The position numbers were made by a program, and so were the translations under genes. Of a DNA stretch of 64,000 nt, positions 25,048 through 37,240 are shown one piece after another. Position 1 is the stretch's first letter, and every line of letters begins with the position of its first letter. Source of the DNA: Neodiprion pinetum (lineage: Eukaryota > Arthropoda > Insecta > Hymenoptera > Diprionidae); the NCBI RefSeq assembly GCF_021155775.2, contig NC_060234.1:3906001-3970000 (forward strand), written 5' to 3'. The notes beneath the pieces were generated by a model. The model was not told where the DNA came from and ran no database searches. It saw only the letters and a program-made list of their open reading frames with translations.

Positions 25048-26526
25048 TCAAATTGTACCATCAGACGGACCATTCGGTCGTTGGCAATTCACTCTATATA
25101 TGCGCGCAAGTGTTCCGGATGATCAATCACCCGTAAACAGCGATTTTTCGTCGGGCGTTTTATCAGTTCCGTTTTTTATATCGACACTCAATAAGTCTGG
25201 CGTCACACTCGACAGCCTTTGACATCTCTTTCGGCGTCTCCTCGCTCCTTGTTATGGTACAAGAAATTTTCCACGAGCTGACACGGCTCCTAAAGCTTCT
25301 TATTTATAACTCCCGAGAACCTGAGACTTCGTCACAATCACGTTTAACCGTATGTATATGTATTTAAACCGTCACGGAACCTCGAAGGTTAAGCTTACAG
25401 CGTTGAGTGCTTGCACGGTTCGACACGTGTCTCGCGAAAAGTGGGGCGCCGAAAAGTAAGATTTTTTTAAAGGTACGAAAAATGATCCGGGATTTTGTCC
25501 AGGACAAAATAAAATGACCCACCTTGATGAAGAATTACATTTCTCTCCGCCAAGAATCCACCACCAGATGAGTTCCATTTACTTTGAGAAACTGAAGCTG
25601 GTTGCGGTAAGACAAGTTCGAAAAACCTTTTCCTCGGCATTGAATGGATGAAAAAAAAGTTAAAAATCATAAAACGAAATAGGAAAATGTTTTGAATTCG
25701 TATTCTGTTACTGTGAAACACACTCGATATATTCCTACGCGAAAGCAAAAAAATGTCCTGAATATCATTTCGCCCAGGGGAAGAGATGGAATATTGTTTT
25801 AGGGGTCTCCTGAGGGCGGACAAATAAACGGAACAGTATCGGTACAGCCGAGTCATTTCTGACTACGTGAAAAAGTAAAGTTGCGAATAACAACGTGGAC
25901 CCTTATCATAGAGATAAGTGAAATGCAGTTTTCGTGTAAAGACGTCTGGGGAATTGGGAGTTGAAAATTTCGCTTCTACCGAGAATATATAATGTTCATC
26001 TCTGTTTTGAATAAGTGAAACTTCGTCTTCTTTACTTTTCTCTTGTTCTTATTCAATCAATTCATTTCACGTAATTATTTTCTAGTTCGCTTTGCGCACC
26101 GGTGAAAATCCTTGTCAAGTCACTGAATGCTGGCTCCTTTTACAGGTAAGAGTCGTATCACCTTATATACGTTTGTACAACAAAGAGAAATGGAAGGTAG
26201 AAGTGTCTCATTGAACTTGAGACGGTATAGGTATTTAAAGGTACAATTTCTTTTTTTTTTTTTTTGGTTTGCTTTCTTCTTCTTAGTTTTTTTGTCTAGA
26301 GAATTTGATCCCTCAAACTCGACTGAAGCTTGAGAGATGATTATTGCTTGTACTGTTAGAACACTCTCGTAATACCGTAAAGAACAAAGGGAAAACTGTC
26401 GGTACAAGAAATACTGTAATAAAGTTTTCCGCGCAAAGTCTCTGTGTGCGTGGAACGTGGTAGAAATAATTGTCAGAGAATCTGAGAAAATCATATTCAG
26501 CGTAGAAATATCAAGTTCAAAAGTGA

Positions 26527-26529
<3 letters not shown>

Positions 26530-26561
<32 letters not shown>
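26530..26561. repeat. (AT)n microsatellite
   Basis: A pure alternating AT tract of about 32 bp. Confidence 0.95.
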
Positions 26562-26563
<2 letters not shown>

Positions 26564-27777
26564 AGGAGTTGGCTGCAATTTGGATAATTGCGTTTCGTCA
26601 TTATTGAGAGAAGACGCCCACCTACTGTTCGTCAATTTGCATATGCCGTATTATCGGAGCGAGCTTTCAAGCTCATCTATCCTCAAAATGTCTGTTTGTA
26701 ACAGAATTATTCCGAAATCAATTGGAACAGAGTGCCATTAGTCGGAGAAAAAAACAGTAACAACCAAGATGCGGTAGACGAGAATTTTAAAAACAAAATA
26801 ATATCTTTCGGACACGAAAACAGGACGAGAATTTTGAACAGAGCTTATTAGCCAAAATTTTCACAGTCTGGTAGAAACATGTTTTGAACGGCGAAAGATC
26901 GACGTGGTGAAAATTCGCTGGGAACGATCGGTTCATTTTCCTCATAGCTTGCGGCTCTTCAATGGCAAAAAATTCCTTCTTGAGATACAATAACGTAAAT
27001 TGCAAACTTTTGCGCCTTGAGCAGTGATCGCGAATTTATAATTCACGAGGCAAAGAAGGCCGCTGCCGAAGAGCCTGGGAGATAAAGAGAACAAGTAAGG
27101 GTTGGTGCGGAGACGGCTGAGGGTTGAAACGGTAAGGGTGAAGGTACGCGGAGGGGGACGCTCAATCGATTCTCCCGGGGGACTTGCATCCAGAATTCAG
27201 CATCCAGCATGGTGCCACCCGGCCGTCAGAACACGTCCAGGCCTCGATCGAAGTCGAGGGAGCTTCGGGATCAAGGAAGTTCGTCGAGAATAATCGATTG
27301 AAGTTTCGTCTCGAACCTTACAAGGATTTGAGGAGACGTTTTCTAGTCGAGAAGATCGATTTAACTAATGGGCTTGACGGAGGAGAAACAATCGAGTACC
27401 AAAAAATGGTAATTGAATTGTAGAAAAAAATCACAGATTGTATAACGAATGGAATATAATTACTGGAAGGATTTCAAACAATTTAAGGAGCCTGTGATTA
27501 AGTTATGAAACTTTTGAAATGCTACAATATATTATTCTTGTATCAGGGATGAACTTTTTGGACTGTAGTTACTCGCGATTGAATTCTCCCTAACAACAAG
27601 ATTCGTGGAGATTCAACATCTGTAACTTGTTATTTGGTATCGACACAAATCAACCAATTCAAAAATGCTTTTTCACTAGAAATCAAGGGTCTGAATCTCT
27701 CAAATTTTTATCGAACGTTTATTTAATGGTCTGGACTACGGAGCTTGCTCATTCCGGAGAGTATGAAGCAATATCTT

Positions 27778-27826
27778 TTTTTGTCGACGTCATAAAGATG
27801 AACCACAAGCTGGACGTCGACAAAAA
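27778..27826. repeat. Perfect 14-bp inverted repeat (hairpin)
   Basis: TTTTTGTCGACGTC at 27778-27791 is followed 21 nt later by its exact reverse complement GACGTCGACAAAAA at 27813-27826. It contains ACGT and GTCGAC palindromes. There is no U-run or gene to mark it as a terminator. It could be a protein-binding site, a structured RNA segment or the remnant of a small inverted-repeat element. Confidence 0.6.
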
Positions 27827-28084
27827 CTTGTAAATTCATTTTCACAGACGTGTTTCTACGAAGGGTAAACATTAATTGAGAACGGGACCAGCGAAGCACA
27901 GTAATTCTGTTTGAAAATGAATTTAAAATGCTGCAATTTTTCACTTCTACGAGACTGAACTCAATCTGAGCTTAATTAAACTTCAAAGAAGTTGAAACTT
28001 CGATTACCTTGTATTTGCTCTGATTTCTTAAAGTAACTAAGAGAAAAAAAATTATCTAAAAAGGTCCGTCAAAGGTCAAATTTT

Positions 28085-28585
28085 GTGGCTTGGAGTTTCC
28101 TCTTCAAAAAGGCTCTTCTCAAATTTTATCCAATATTATCAAAAAAAGAATCTCCGAAAAACTTTGATCCTACGTAACTAGTGAGAAATCCACCATGCGG
28201 TAATTTGAGAAAAAGGAAACAACTTCTGAATGTCACCTTTCTTAATCTTTGATTAGAAATTATCTTCCATGTCACTGGCAGATTTGAAAACTTTACAAAG
28301 ATGGCCCTTAAAATTCGGCGATCGAACTTAAAGCTTCCGTAAAAATGGCGATCATGTTTTCCCGTCCTGCCACGTTGAGGAATAAGGATTTCTAGTCAAA
28401 AATATCGCTTTAAATTTTTCCTATGTTTTTTAGTACCAAATATAGTTTCAAAAAAAAAAAACTTTTTTCACTTGTTACACAGGATCAAAGTGTTTCGAAC
28501 ACGATTTCTTTTGATGCTGGACAACTTGGTGGAAAAAAATCACAGGCGAAATTGTAACAAAGCATTTTGAAGGGGAAATTCCAAT
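28085..28585. repeat. Wide diverged inverted repeat
   Basis: The best-matching arms are 28155-28188 and 28463-28497. Read on opposite strands they share CACTTGTTACACAGGATC / CACTAGTTACGTAGGATC and then CAAAG-GTTTCG-like sequence. Weaker similarity extends outwards to about 28085 and 28585 (CATTTTGAAGGGGAAATTCC against CTTTTTGAAGAGGAAACTCC). Probably part of an old non-autonomous transposon whose ends I could not fix. Confidence 0.5.
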
Positions 28586-29867
28586 CTGTAAAACGGTTAG
28601 TTCGAAAATCTATAATAAAGTTCTGTTCATCGCGTTCACTTCATCAAGTTCACCTCACAAATTTAATACGAATAATTCAAAGATAGAATCATCAAGAAAA
28701 AAATGTGTGAAGACTGATTCTGGAAAATGGAACTTAAAGCCAATGTCTTCAACTTTAAAATCGTTTTTCATCCAACGTTTCACTTGCGATTCACGCCAAG
28801 TTACAGCGTTTCAAAGTTGAACCTTTCCTCGACCAAAAACGGTCCCGTTTTTTTTCCTCGTTAATTTTCTTCACGAGTGCACTTTGAGAATAGATTCACT
28901 CATCAATTACCTGGTCAGAGATTATAAAGATTTTACATTATCAAACAAAGACGTCAGAAATGATCAGCCAGCCAGTATTTGGCTAAATTGCCAGTTTTTC
29001 AATAATCCTGTCGCGTATTCTTTAGTTTCTCGCAAATTCGATGAAATGGAAATACAATTCCGCGATATTGGCAACGGAAAATTTGAAAAAAATTGATGTT
29101 CTCTTGATTAAGACAGAAAGTATAGCATAACGAAGGGTGAAGAATTCAAGGGAGCTGGTAATCTCGTTTTATATTCGATTCAATCTATTCAGTCTATCCG
29201 AGTGAACTCGTTTACAGAGTGAAAAATGAACAACGACCGTCCACCAATCAGTGCCTCCGTACAGTCTGACGAAGAATAAAGTATAAAGAATTGAAGATTC
29301 ATCGATCAAAATGAACTATAATAATAAATCAGCAGGTTTCCAAGCCAGATAAGGCAATTTGCTCAAGGAGAACTGCGATGCCTTATTAGTTCGGTATAAT
29401 ATGAGAGAAGCACAGGAAAGTATACAATTTCCTGGTAAGCATTATCAGAGCTCGACCGATACATTGTTTGCCGGATCCCAAGTAAGCAATATAACAGAAT
29501 ACCTGTAAGTACCATTACGAGAAGATAAACGCAAGCTGCATCCTTCCTAGCAGCGAGACTCTAATGATGATTTGAAAATTAATCTGCCGTAGAAAGCGCG
29601 AGAAGAGAAATTTCTGAAACACTGTATCAAGACATATTGTCAGACATAAAAACTGAACGGACGTACGAAACGACGTGGATAACGCTTCCCATTTTACGAC
29701 TCATTTCACGTTAATGGTTGGTACTCATCGCGGTCTCTCATAAGCATCAGCAAATATCGCCAATTAAAGATAAGCGAATTTTTGCTTTCGGCAAAAAACG
29801 AAAACCTTTTTATTTTTCATCTAGTATTGACGATGATAATTCATAAAAACTGATGGGACGACACGCT
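28586..29867. other. Non-coding stretch
   Basis: No gene is recognised. 28600-28870 may be the continuation of the old element to the left: it contains conserved-looking wording around 28780-28850 ending in an ACGGTCCCGTT block. The rest has no repeat or coding signal that I can support. Confidence 0.5.
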
Positions 29868-30255
29868 TGTTACGTCCTCAAACCTCATACTCGTTTACTA
29901 CAGTCTTTTATAGTCACTTTACACCCTGCATACTCTCCTTGTCTTCACAGAGTCAGCAGGTTCGTCTCTAAACTGCAATCAGCGAGTCTCCTACATTCCC
30001 AAAATTCCTTTACAATGATCATTGTTATAATTCGATCACTCGATCTTAACAACAAACAAGCTGTACCATTTAAATCGTCTACCTCTTTTAAAACCGATTC
30101 CTACCTTCTTCCATAATTTCCGTCATTGGGAGTTGTAGCATGTAAGTGCATAATCGACTTGTACAAACCCTAAAATAACAAAGTAACACCTTGGCTGGGC
30201 GTTGAGAAAGTTCCGATAACCATTCGTAGAAATCTACACGATCTACCCGGTAACA
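29868..30255 (+). mobile_element. Probable LTR of a retrotransposon
   Basis: The 388-bp segment starts TGTTAC and ends GTAACA, the TG...CA inverted hexanucleotide ends expected of an LTR. It is followed after three bases (AAC) by a primer-binding site at 30259. No second LTR and no gag-pol frame is visible downstream, so this is a 5' LTR-plus-leader remnant. BEL/Pao or Ty3/Gypsy are both possible. Frames of 87 codons (plus) and 83 codons (minus) overlapping it are incidental. Confidence 0.6.
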
Positions 30256-30258
30256 AAC

Positions 30259-30276
30259 TGGTGGCAGCGGTGGGAT
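30259..30276 (+). other. LTR-retrotransposon primer-binding site
   Basis: TGGTGGCAGCGGTGGGAT begins with TGG, the complement of the tRNA CCA end, and its reverse complement reads like a tRNA acceptor arm. The complementarity continues through 30282 into a T-arm B-box (GTTCGTATCC), so at least 24 nt match the 3' end of a tRNA with acceptor sequence ending CCGCTGCCA plus CCA. The three-base gap after the LTR end fits the usual arrangement. I infer a tRNA-primed element; the tRNA species is not determined. Confidence 0.65.
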
Positions 30277-30282
30277 ACGAAC

Positions 30283-33200
30283 ATGAGATCTAGAGGACGT
30301 GACACGTTCTTGCAACCGAAGTGAAAAAGTGAAACACACTGCGTAAAGTAATTTCTCTAAAATATTGTTAAAAGTTTCGTCAATTTTTGCTCAGATTTCG
30401 CGATATTACCATTTTTTCACCCGCGATGAGAAGCAACGTTTGTTTCGTCATTTTTTACTATCGCTCCGACAATTTTTGGCGTGGGCTGTACGGCCGATCT
30501 ATACTCAACACCGTTGTTATTCAAACGAGTGACGATAATATCAAGTCTCTCTTCGCGGGTGGGATGAAAAGTCTCGAATTTCATCGGCGTAGGGTGATCA
30601 AGAATTACGAGAGACGGTTACCTAAGTGAGAGAAATGATTGCGCTTTAGGTATAATTAGCGGGAAGCGGGGTAAAATCCGACTCTCAGTTAACCAGGAAT
30701 TAGGTGACTTCCATTCTGAAATTCTATCCCCGATACCTTCGTTCCCGTCCCCAATTTGCAATCTCATCCTCCTCAGGGTTTGTTTAGTCTTCCGGCGACA
30801 AATGTGGACTAACTCTGTGCCGAAACATCCTCGTGACAGATTGCAACTTTCTAACAATTCTCATAAATTCTTCGATCCTTCGATCTCTCTACTGAGAACT
30901 CGAAAAAGTAGCTACGATATTCGAAAATCAGAAAAATTTTACCGGACTTGAATAATAACACCTTTTGTTAGTCGAGTTTCGTTGGATTCAAGGATTTGGT
31001 CAGATTTCACGGCAGACTTTTTGTATGAAAAAATGGTAGGGCAATTCTTAATAAGATTATATAATTTCACTTTGCGAAATCAATAATGGGACTTTTAGCT
31101 AAACGATCGGGATGTTTATAACAATTAAATACCGTTTACTCGGTATGCGAACAATTTTTCACATCTGTAAGAATTTTCTACAAGACTTCGCGAACTTTTC
31201 AAAGATTTTATGCGCCACGAGATTTCAAGAAGTTCAAGGACTTTACAATAATATATCACATGGGGAATCGTCGATATTTTATGGTATTGCGATTACTTTA
31301 ACGGTTTCATGTGTTTCTGGAGAATTTCGTTGAATTTCACAAAACCGAGACTGAGAAGAGAATACCTAAGATGGCAGCTTGTAATCTCGCCTTATTGTTT
31401 AGCCGCAAGATTCAACAACAATTCCGAAGTTTGGTTTAGGTAGCAGTCGAAGCACCGACAGGTACAAAGCATCAAGAGTGTTGAACCGAATTCCCGAAGC
31501 TCAGAGTCTTCATTCAAGTCTCCGACCTCTGCAGACTAAGCGTACATCCGACTTCCACCGTCTTAACTTGAAAACACGTTTCGACCACTTCGGAGTTGGC
31601 GATCAATAGTTAACAGCTTGACAGTTTGATAGTTCCCAAATTGTTATTCGTTATTCGTCATAGCGGTACAGAGCTTGGCTCTCTGGTCAAGCATCGAACA
31701 GAGAGACGTTGGCCGGTCAATTAGCGATCCAAAGTCACATTCGTATTCGAGTATCACGACTTGGAATACGGGAAATGAGGAAGCTCTGCAAGCTCGTAGC
31801 TGAGCGGATGATAAAGGTGGCGGAGTATCTTCATCTCCCGACCTTCAAAAATAGGAATTGAAAATTCTAAGGTATCTACCCACAATAAATCCAGGACACG
31901 AAGCCTCGGCAATTCCATCAGGGTGCGAGTATAACGTTTCATCGGTGCGCCGCGTTTTCCTACGACCACAATTCATGTGTGCCAGGTAATAGGTAGGCAT
32001 CCCTTGTACCCTTCGTTCATCTTGAATCCCCGGGGAAAGCAACGCCTCGTGATTGGAAGTGGAAATGCATCCATCTCACCCCCAAGGCTTGCGGTTACGG
32101 AGGGTTTCGCGGGGCTGCAGAGATATTTGCAGAACGGGAATTGCGCCCGCAGCGTTTGTGTGCTTTAATAACCTCCAACGTTCAACGATCGGAGTTCCTG
32201 TCGAGTTTCAAGCTTGCCCAGTGTGATTGAATTAATATTTCTCTAGATATGACGTCTCAACGAGTCTCTCGTCGTTCTCGCTTTAGTCGAAGGGACGCTG
32301 AATTTTTACTCTCAAATTTTCCTAATTTTTTGTTTTTTTCGATCTAAAACCACATCTCAAACTCCTTTGCTTCTAATTTTCATCCATTCTCATAAGATAT
32401 GAAAAAAGTATAGGTTTCGGCCGAAAATCACTTTTTCTAATTTCCTGTGTATCGGATTGAAATAAAATTTTCAAAACACTTAAAAATAAACGAAAGATAG
32501 TGGGAAAATCTTTCCGGTCGAAATATTATAATGCACATATTATTTCCTCGAAATTTTTGATAGCGGATGGCTGAAATCGATTAAGTTTGAAATAAATAAA
32601 AAATATTTGCACCTTGAAAAATAATGTGAGGATATATTCCGAGCATGAATAACGAACAGTTGCCACGGGTCCGATTTTTTTTGCCGATAGGTGTTCGCAT
32701 GTGTGCCGTGTGATACATATATCGAATAAATTTCGCAAACCAATTCGGAGTAAACTCGAGATAGTCACGTGCGCTCGTTATCGAAAGGCATGCAGAAGTA
32801 TGAAATATGGATTAAACCCTATGCCGGTTTATCCCGTCGGGTGTATGAGTTTTGTGTGTAAAACTGTACGAAGGGGTGAACTCGGGATCGATATTATTTT
32901 ATGTAATCCACGTTTCGAATAATGACGCGAATGCGACGTTGAGAATGCGAAGTGTTATGGAGGATAAAACGAAAAAAAAAAAATTGAAACAAGGATATAT
33001 TTCAGGATGTGAAAAACGTTGGGAAATTATTAATAATCCACCCTGAGCTGATGTGTCGCGACGAAATTGAAAGATATCATGAAAGATTAGGTCGGCTCGC
33101 CGTCGACGATAATTCACGCAACCGGTAATTTTCAATGTTATTATAGATTCAAATCTTTGTGCATGCAGCAGCCATCCGTTTATTTTTAAACAGCTCGCTT

Positions 33201-35052
33201 ATTTCTGCACTGGCGTGCTGGTGACAGAAAGAGAGAAGGAGGGAGCGAAAGGTGGGCGAAAAAAGAACAATAATACGGATAAAGTGAAAATGTAAATGTG
33301 GAGAGAAGATTGAACCGTATCACAATTCTAAAATTGAAACGCAAATGGAACAGCTCGTGCCAACATGACAAACGTTTATCCCTGACCGTCTCGAATGCTG
33401 ATCCCTATTCCATTTGTTGTTTCGCCCTTTTTTTTTTTTTACTTCTGCTTTCCATGTCAATCTCCCAACTCCGAAACGACGTAGATTTTTATTATCTTTC
33501 TTTGTTCAGGATCGTTATTTAACTATGATTTTCTGTTGCCAGTTGAAATTATAGGCTATTTCGAACGGATCAATTCAAACGATTGTCAGTGACGAAGTTC
33601 ATTTCCATTAACGTCAATTGAAACGATGCACCGTAGAATTTTATTTTCATTCAGTAAAAAATCATGCATTCCATAATAACCGTTGAAAATATCGTGGAAA
33701 GAAATTTTTTTGGAAAAAGCCAATTAAACGAATGTAATGCAAATTAATTCGACGTTCAAAAACGACTGAGAAACGATCGTCTTGACAGAATTCAGAAAAT
33801 TTATTATTTCGGGATACCAGAGATCGTTGAAACAAAAAAAAAAAATATTTTGTAATGCAAAAAAATGTTTGAGCGATCGAGATTTAGAAAGTTTGTAAAG
33901 GATTTTCGGGTGAGTGATTGTACGTTTGGATTGACGTGGAATGCCTGAAACCTGCGCTACGCAAAAAGGCTCGCCAGTTCCAGAAGGACCAAAAACTCGC
34001 TTGTAATTCAAGCTGCACAAAGAATTTCGTATTCAGAGGATGATTCGGTGGTTGTCATGCAAGCTGGTAAGAAAACGTGCGACATTTCCGGGCTCGAAAT
34101 GTCACGTCTCACGAGCCTGGAACAGGATGATGCGGAATAAGCGAAGTTGAGAGGTCAAATCTGACTCGGACCCGAAAACGCGATGGAACATCGAGCGCCG
34201 AAACCCACCGAAAATGTCCAGCGACCCGAGGGCGTCGTTTATGTTTATGCCCTTTGCTCGAAAACAATTCGTACCTCGGCGCCAGCCGTACGGCAAACTG
34301 GACACTTGAGTTATCGAAGTCACCGAGGCCTCGTTAGCATTTGCAGGATCAGCCGAAACGTTTCCTCGAACAAATCGCGGAACGTGATGGTCAACGGATC
34401 ACCGGCCTCCTTATTTTTCACATTTTTTCCCCGAGTTTTATTTCGCCTTTTGTTTGTTCTTTCGTTACCCTTTTTTTTCCAACCCTCCACCCACCTTGGT
34501 TTACGAATGACGATGAAAAGCTGAGGAAAGAAACTTTTGAATTATGGACCAGCGAAAAAACGTCAAACGAAGCGTGAATAATTTCTGTGAACCGAAATTA
34601 CGCCCTTAACTTAATACTTTATTTTCTTTATATATTCATTTATTTCTCTCCTTCTCTCATTCTATCTTCCCCCCCCCCCTTTTTTTTAAGCTTGGCTAAT
34701 TGAAGATATTCCTCTCTCGCGTACTCGTGAACTCGAAACGAAACTCACGATTCATTTTTAAAATGTCACACGTGTTTTTTTTTTATTTCCTTCTCTCATT
34801 GTTTCTCGACTGACAAATTTTTCTTCTCTTGGGATTGCAAAGAGAAGAAAGAAAAAAAACACACAGTGTAAGTTCGGATCGAGATGAGCAGTCGCAAAAA
34901 TTTCTTACTCTTTACACACAGCTCCGAAAAATTGTGCCACATGTGATCAAATTCTCTGTCTAACTGTGAACCTTTTCACACCACTTGCAACGCGTAAATT
35001 TTCCCCGACTCTTCGATCAGCTTAAAGGAATTTCATCCAAATCGAATTACGA
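30283..35052. other. Non-coding stretch
   Basis: No gene is recognised. Immediately after the PBS a leader-like segment carries no gag frame. 31160-31330 shows loosely repeated TTCAAG/CTTCGCGAA-type words. The GC-richer block 31980-32170 and the frames at 34183-34577 have no recognisable domain. A C-run (about 34672-34679) and T-runs are present. Confidence 0.5.
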
Positions 35053-35480
35053 CACTGAGAGAAATTTTTAGTTTCGGTTACCGCTCAGTCCTTAACTATT
35101 TTTATTTTTTACCACAATTGAAAAATATAGTTCTAGGTACAAAGTAAAAATTAGTTTTCTAGCTGTTACCGGAAAGTCTAGTATCCGTTACTATTCTTTC
35201 TCATTACGATCATTGTTGCTATATTTTCTTACAACTGTTGCGAAAATTTAATGCTTGTGCAAGAATAAGTTGACTTTAAACCCTTGTTCAACTAAAAAAG
35301 TATAGTAAACCTCACAAACTGATTTTGCGTTGCAATTACCGAAAAAGAATCGACAATGGCGCAAAATGGTTAGGCGTACGTCGTTTTTCGTAATTCCAGC
35401 AATATTCAAACAGTTTTTTTAACGATACCTGTTTTACTGAATTTTTTCAGTCACCGTAACAAGTGAAATTGTTCTTAGTG
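35053..35480 (+). mobile_element. Short inverted-repeat element, copy B
   Basis: Same family and orientation as the element at 2577-2790. The left end is CACTGAGAGAAATTTT and the reverse-complemented right end CACTAAGAACAATTTCAC. The right-hand 190 bp matches copy A closely (for example GATTTTGCGTTGCAATTACC is shared). The left-hand 220 bp (35070-35286) is absent from copy A, so either A is internally deleted or B carries extra sequence. It lies directly upstream of the decayed coding region. Confidence 0.65.
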
Positions 35481-35548
35481 GAGAGCACGTATTATTCTCA
35501 AATTTTCCATCGAAAACAACATTGACTAGATTTCGTTGATCAATCGTG

Positions 35549-37238
35549 ATGCCAGTGTTCGAAATTCAAATGAACGATGTACAGATCATGGCCTCGTTAA
35601 ACGGTGCTCAAATTCCTCCGACCTGCGTTCAATCAAGTGATTGATAAATCGATATTCGCTACTTCATCAACGCTTCGTTTCCAGAGCGGCGCGGTATTCC
35701 ATCCATGTCCAGGATGAGCCCGCACTCCGTTTCTTCCTAATCCCATATGCCACCTTCCAAACTGACATCACTTTGACCCTGACACCGACCTCCGGGAGCT
35801 GCTGCTTCTGTCACGCGAGTAGTCGCTTTCCAACGTAGCCTCGCAACTCCGGAACACGACTTTTTATCCACCCAGAAGTCCTATCTGATCCCCCGCCTTA
35901 CAGAGACATGATACAGTCATGTCACGAATTACAATTCAAAGGTTCCGTTTCCGTGTTTTTGCATCGCGTTGCTCACCACTATTCGCATCTCCATTTTTCA
36001 CAGGATTTTCAGTGTTCATGTTCACTTCTGACGCTTTTACGACCAAGACGACGTCCTCCGATGTAAAGAGATATCCAGTGATACCATGGACGGTGACAAT
36101 TAGCAGCTGAGAGGGTGTGGATTCATACCCAAATATCTATGGGCCAAGGCTGTACATATTTTGCGACGAGCGTAACTCGTTCACCCTCGAAAAGTTGGAA
36201 GGCAAAATCGGTCTCGAGATTCTAGAGGGCTGGAACAGCATTCCGTAACTCGGCAACGTGACTCTGATGACGGCTCAGCGGGCTCAACGAATACTCGAAT
36301 TTACAGTCTAATGAGAAAATTACTATTCTCAACACGTCACCGTAAGCCAGTAGTCGGAAAGCGGACGGAGCGTTTGTGCTGCAAGAAGCTGTAACGTCTC
36401 CTTGAGAATTGTCGCTGCTTTCGTTGAGGATGTGCGTACGATTACACTGCGGTATTACCGAAGACCGGGTCTCGGATGAGGAGAAAAAACAGCTTCAGCG
36501 TTGATTCGGAACGACTCGGCCTCCGCTAGCAACGCAATTCGATATAGTATAGACGTCTTCGAGACGTCTATGCAAAAACGATGGAAAGAAAGTAAAAAGG
36601 AATGGACCGAAAGAACCGGTACTCGAGTAATAATTGGATCGGAGATTTTCTTCGAGGGTGCAGGAATGTTGCCGAAGATTCTTTGGTATCATCTAAATTC
36701 AATTCAGCCGGTTCTGCGCACGGGGTGGATTCGGAATTTTGTTGAAAAAGCAAGGAGACCCTCGCGCCATTCGAGGACCGAGAACCATTTACATTCGTGA
36801 CTGCGACAAGGGTGAATCGATAGCACTGACTGGTGGGTTGAATTACCATTTCGTTACGGACGACGTAGGTCGTGCAGGGTACAGGGTACAGGTTTCCCGC
36901 TCAGTTCGTTCACCGGTAAGAAGGATTTATCACTCTACGTGAATTCGGGCAGCCCCAAACCCTGCGTCGCGTTTCGTAATATTTTACTCCCAAGCTCCTA
37001 CATATCCATAACTTTATACATTTATCGAGAAGGAACCTTGCACAGTGAAATTACCTCTTTCAGAAATAGCTCGGCGATCAATAGAGTGTGGAAAAATAGG
37101 CAGCTCGTCAAAGGGTCCAGTCCCAACATGTGGTCTCCGTTTAATATTTCAATGACAGAACAAAGGAGAAACAGCATCGAATACTCAAGTATTGTATTAA
37201 GTTTGTATCAAGTGTTAAGTTTTAATTCAAACTTCTAG
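35549..37238 (+). pseudogene. Decayed protein-coding segment, family unknown
   Basis: From 35919 to about 36750 a single plus-strand frame reads like protein over about 275 codons, with stops at 36108 (TGA), 36246 (TAA), 36309 (TAA), 36312 (TGA), 36351 (TAG) and 36477 (TGA). Typical stretches are IYGPRLYIFCDERNSF (after 36111) and TGTRVIIGSEIFFEG (about 36620). The reading then moves to another frame (36739-36942, with GPRTIYIRDCDKGESIALTG) and back (36939-37238). Upstream pieces at 35549-35644 and 35641-35838 lie in two further frames. Base composition is more balanced than the flanks. This pattern fits a gene broken by stops and indels, or exons of a poorly resolved gene. I do not recognise the family; it is not an obvious transposase or reverse transcriptase. 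Confidence 0.35.
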
Positions 37239-37240
37239 GT

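Larger units (their letters stand above)
25052..28084. other. Non-coding stretch with a GC-rich patch
   Basis: No proven gene. 27060-27400 is GC-rich, and a short plus-strand frame from an ATG at about 27209 (MVPPGRQNTSRPRSKSREL...) ends after about 30 codons. It could be a first exon or chance. The 171-codon minus frame at 26120-26635 is held open by the AT microsatellite. Confidence 0.5.

Noticed and set aside
26120..26635. Longest frame in the window (171 codons, minus)
   Set aside because: It runs through the (AT)n microsatellite and a K-rich homopolymer stretch and has no domain; open by low complexity, not selection.
30259..30282. tRNA gene 3' end on the minus strand
   Set aside because: Only the T-arm and acceptor-like part with a CCA complement is present, with no D- or anticodon arm. 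CCA is not encoded in animal tRNA genes, so a primer-binding site fits better.
35523..35531. TGACTAGAT, the 5' part of miR-279-type microRNAs
   Set aside because: Only nine bases match, the rest of the mature sequence and a hairpin are absent.
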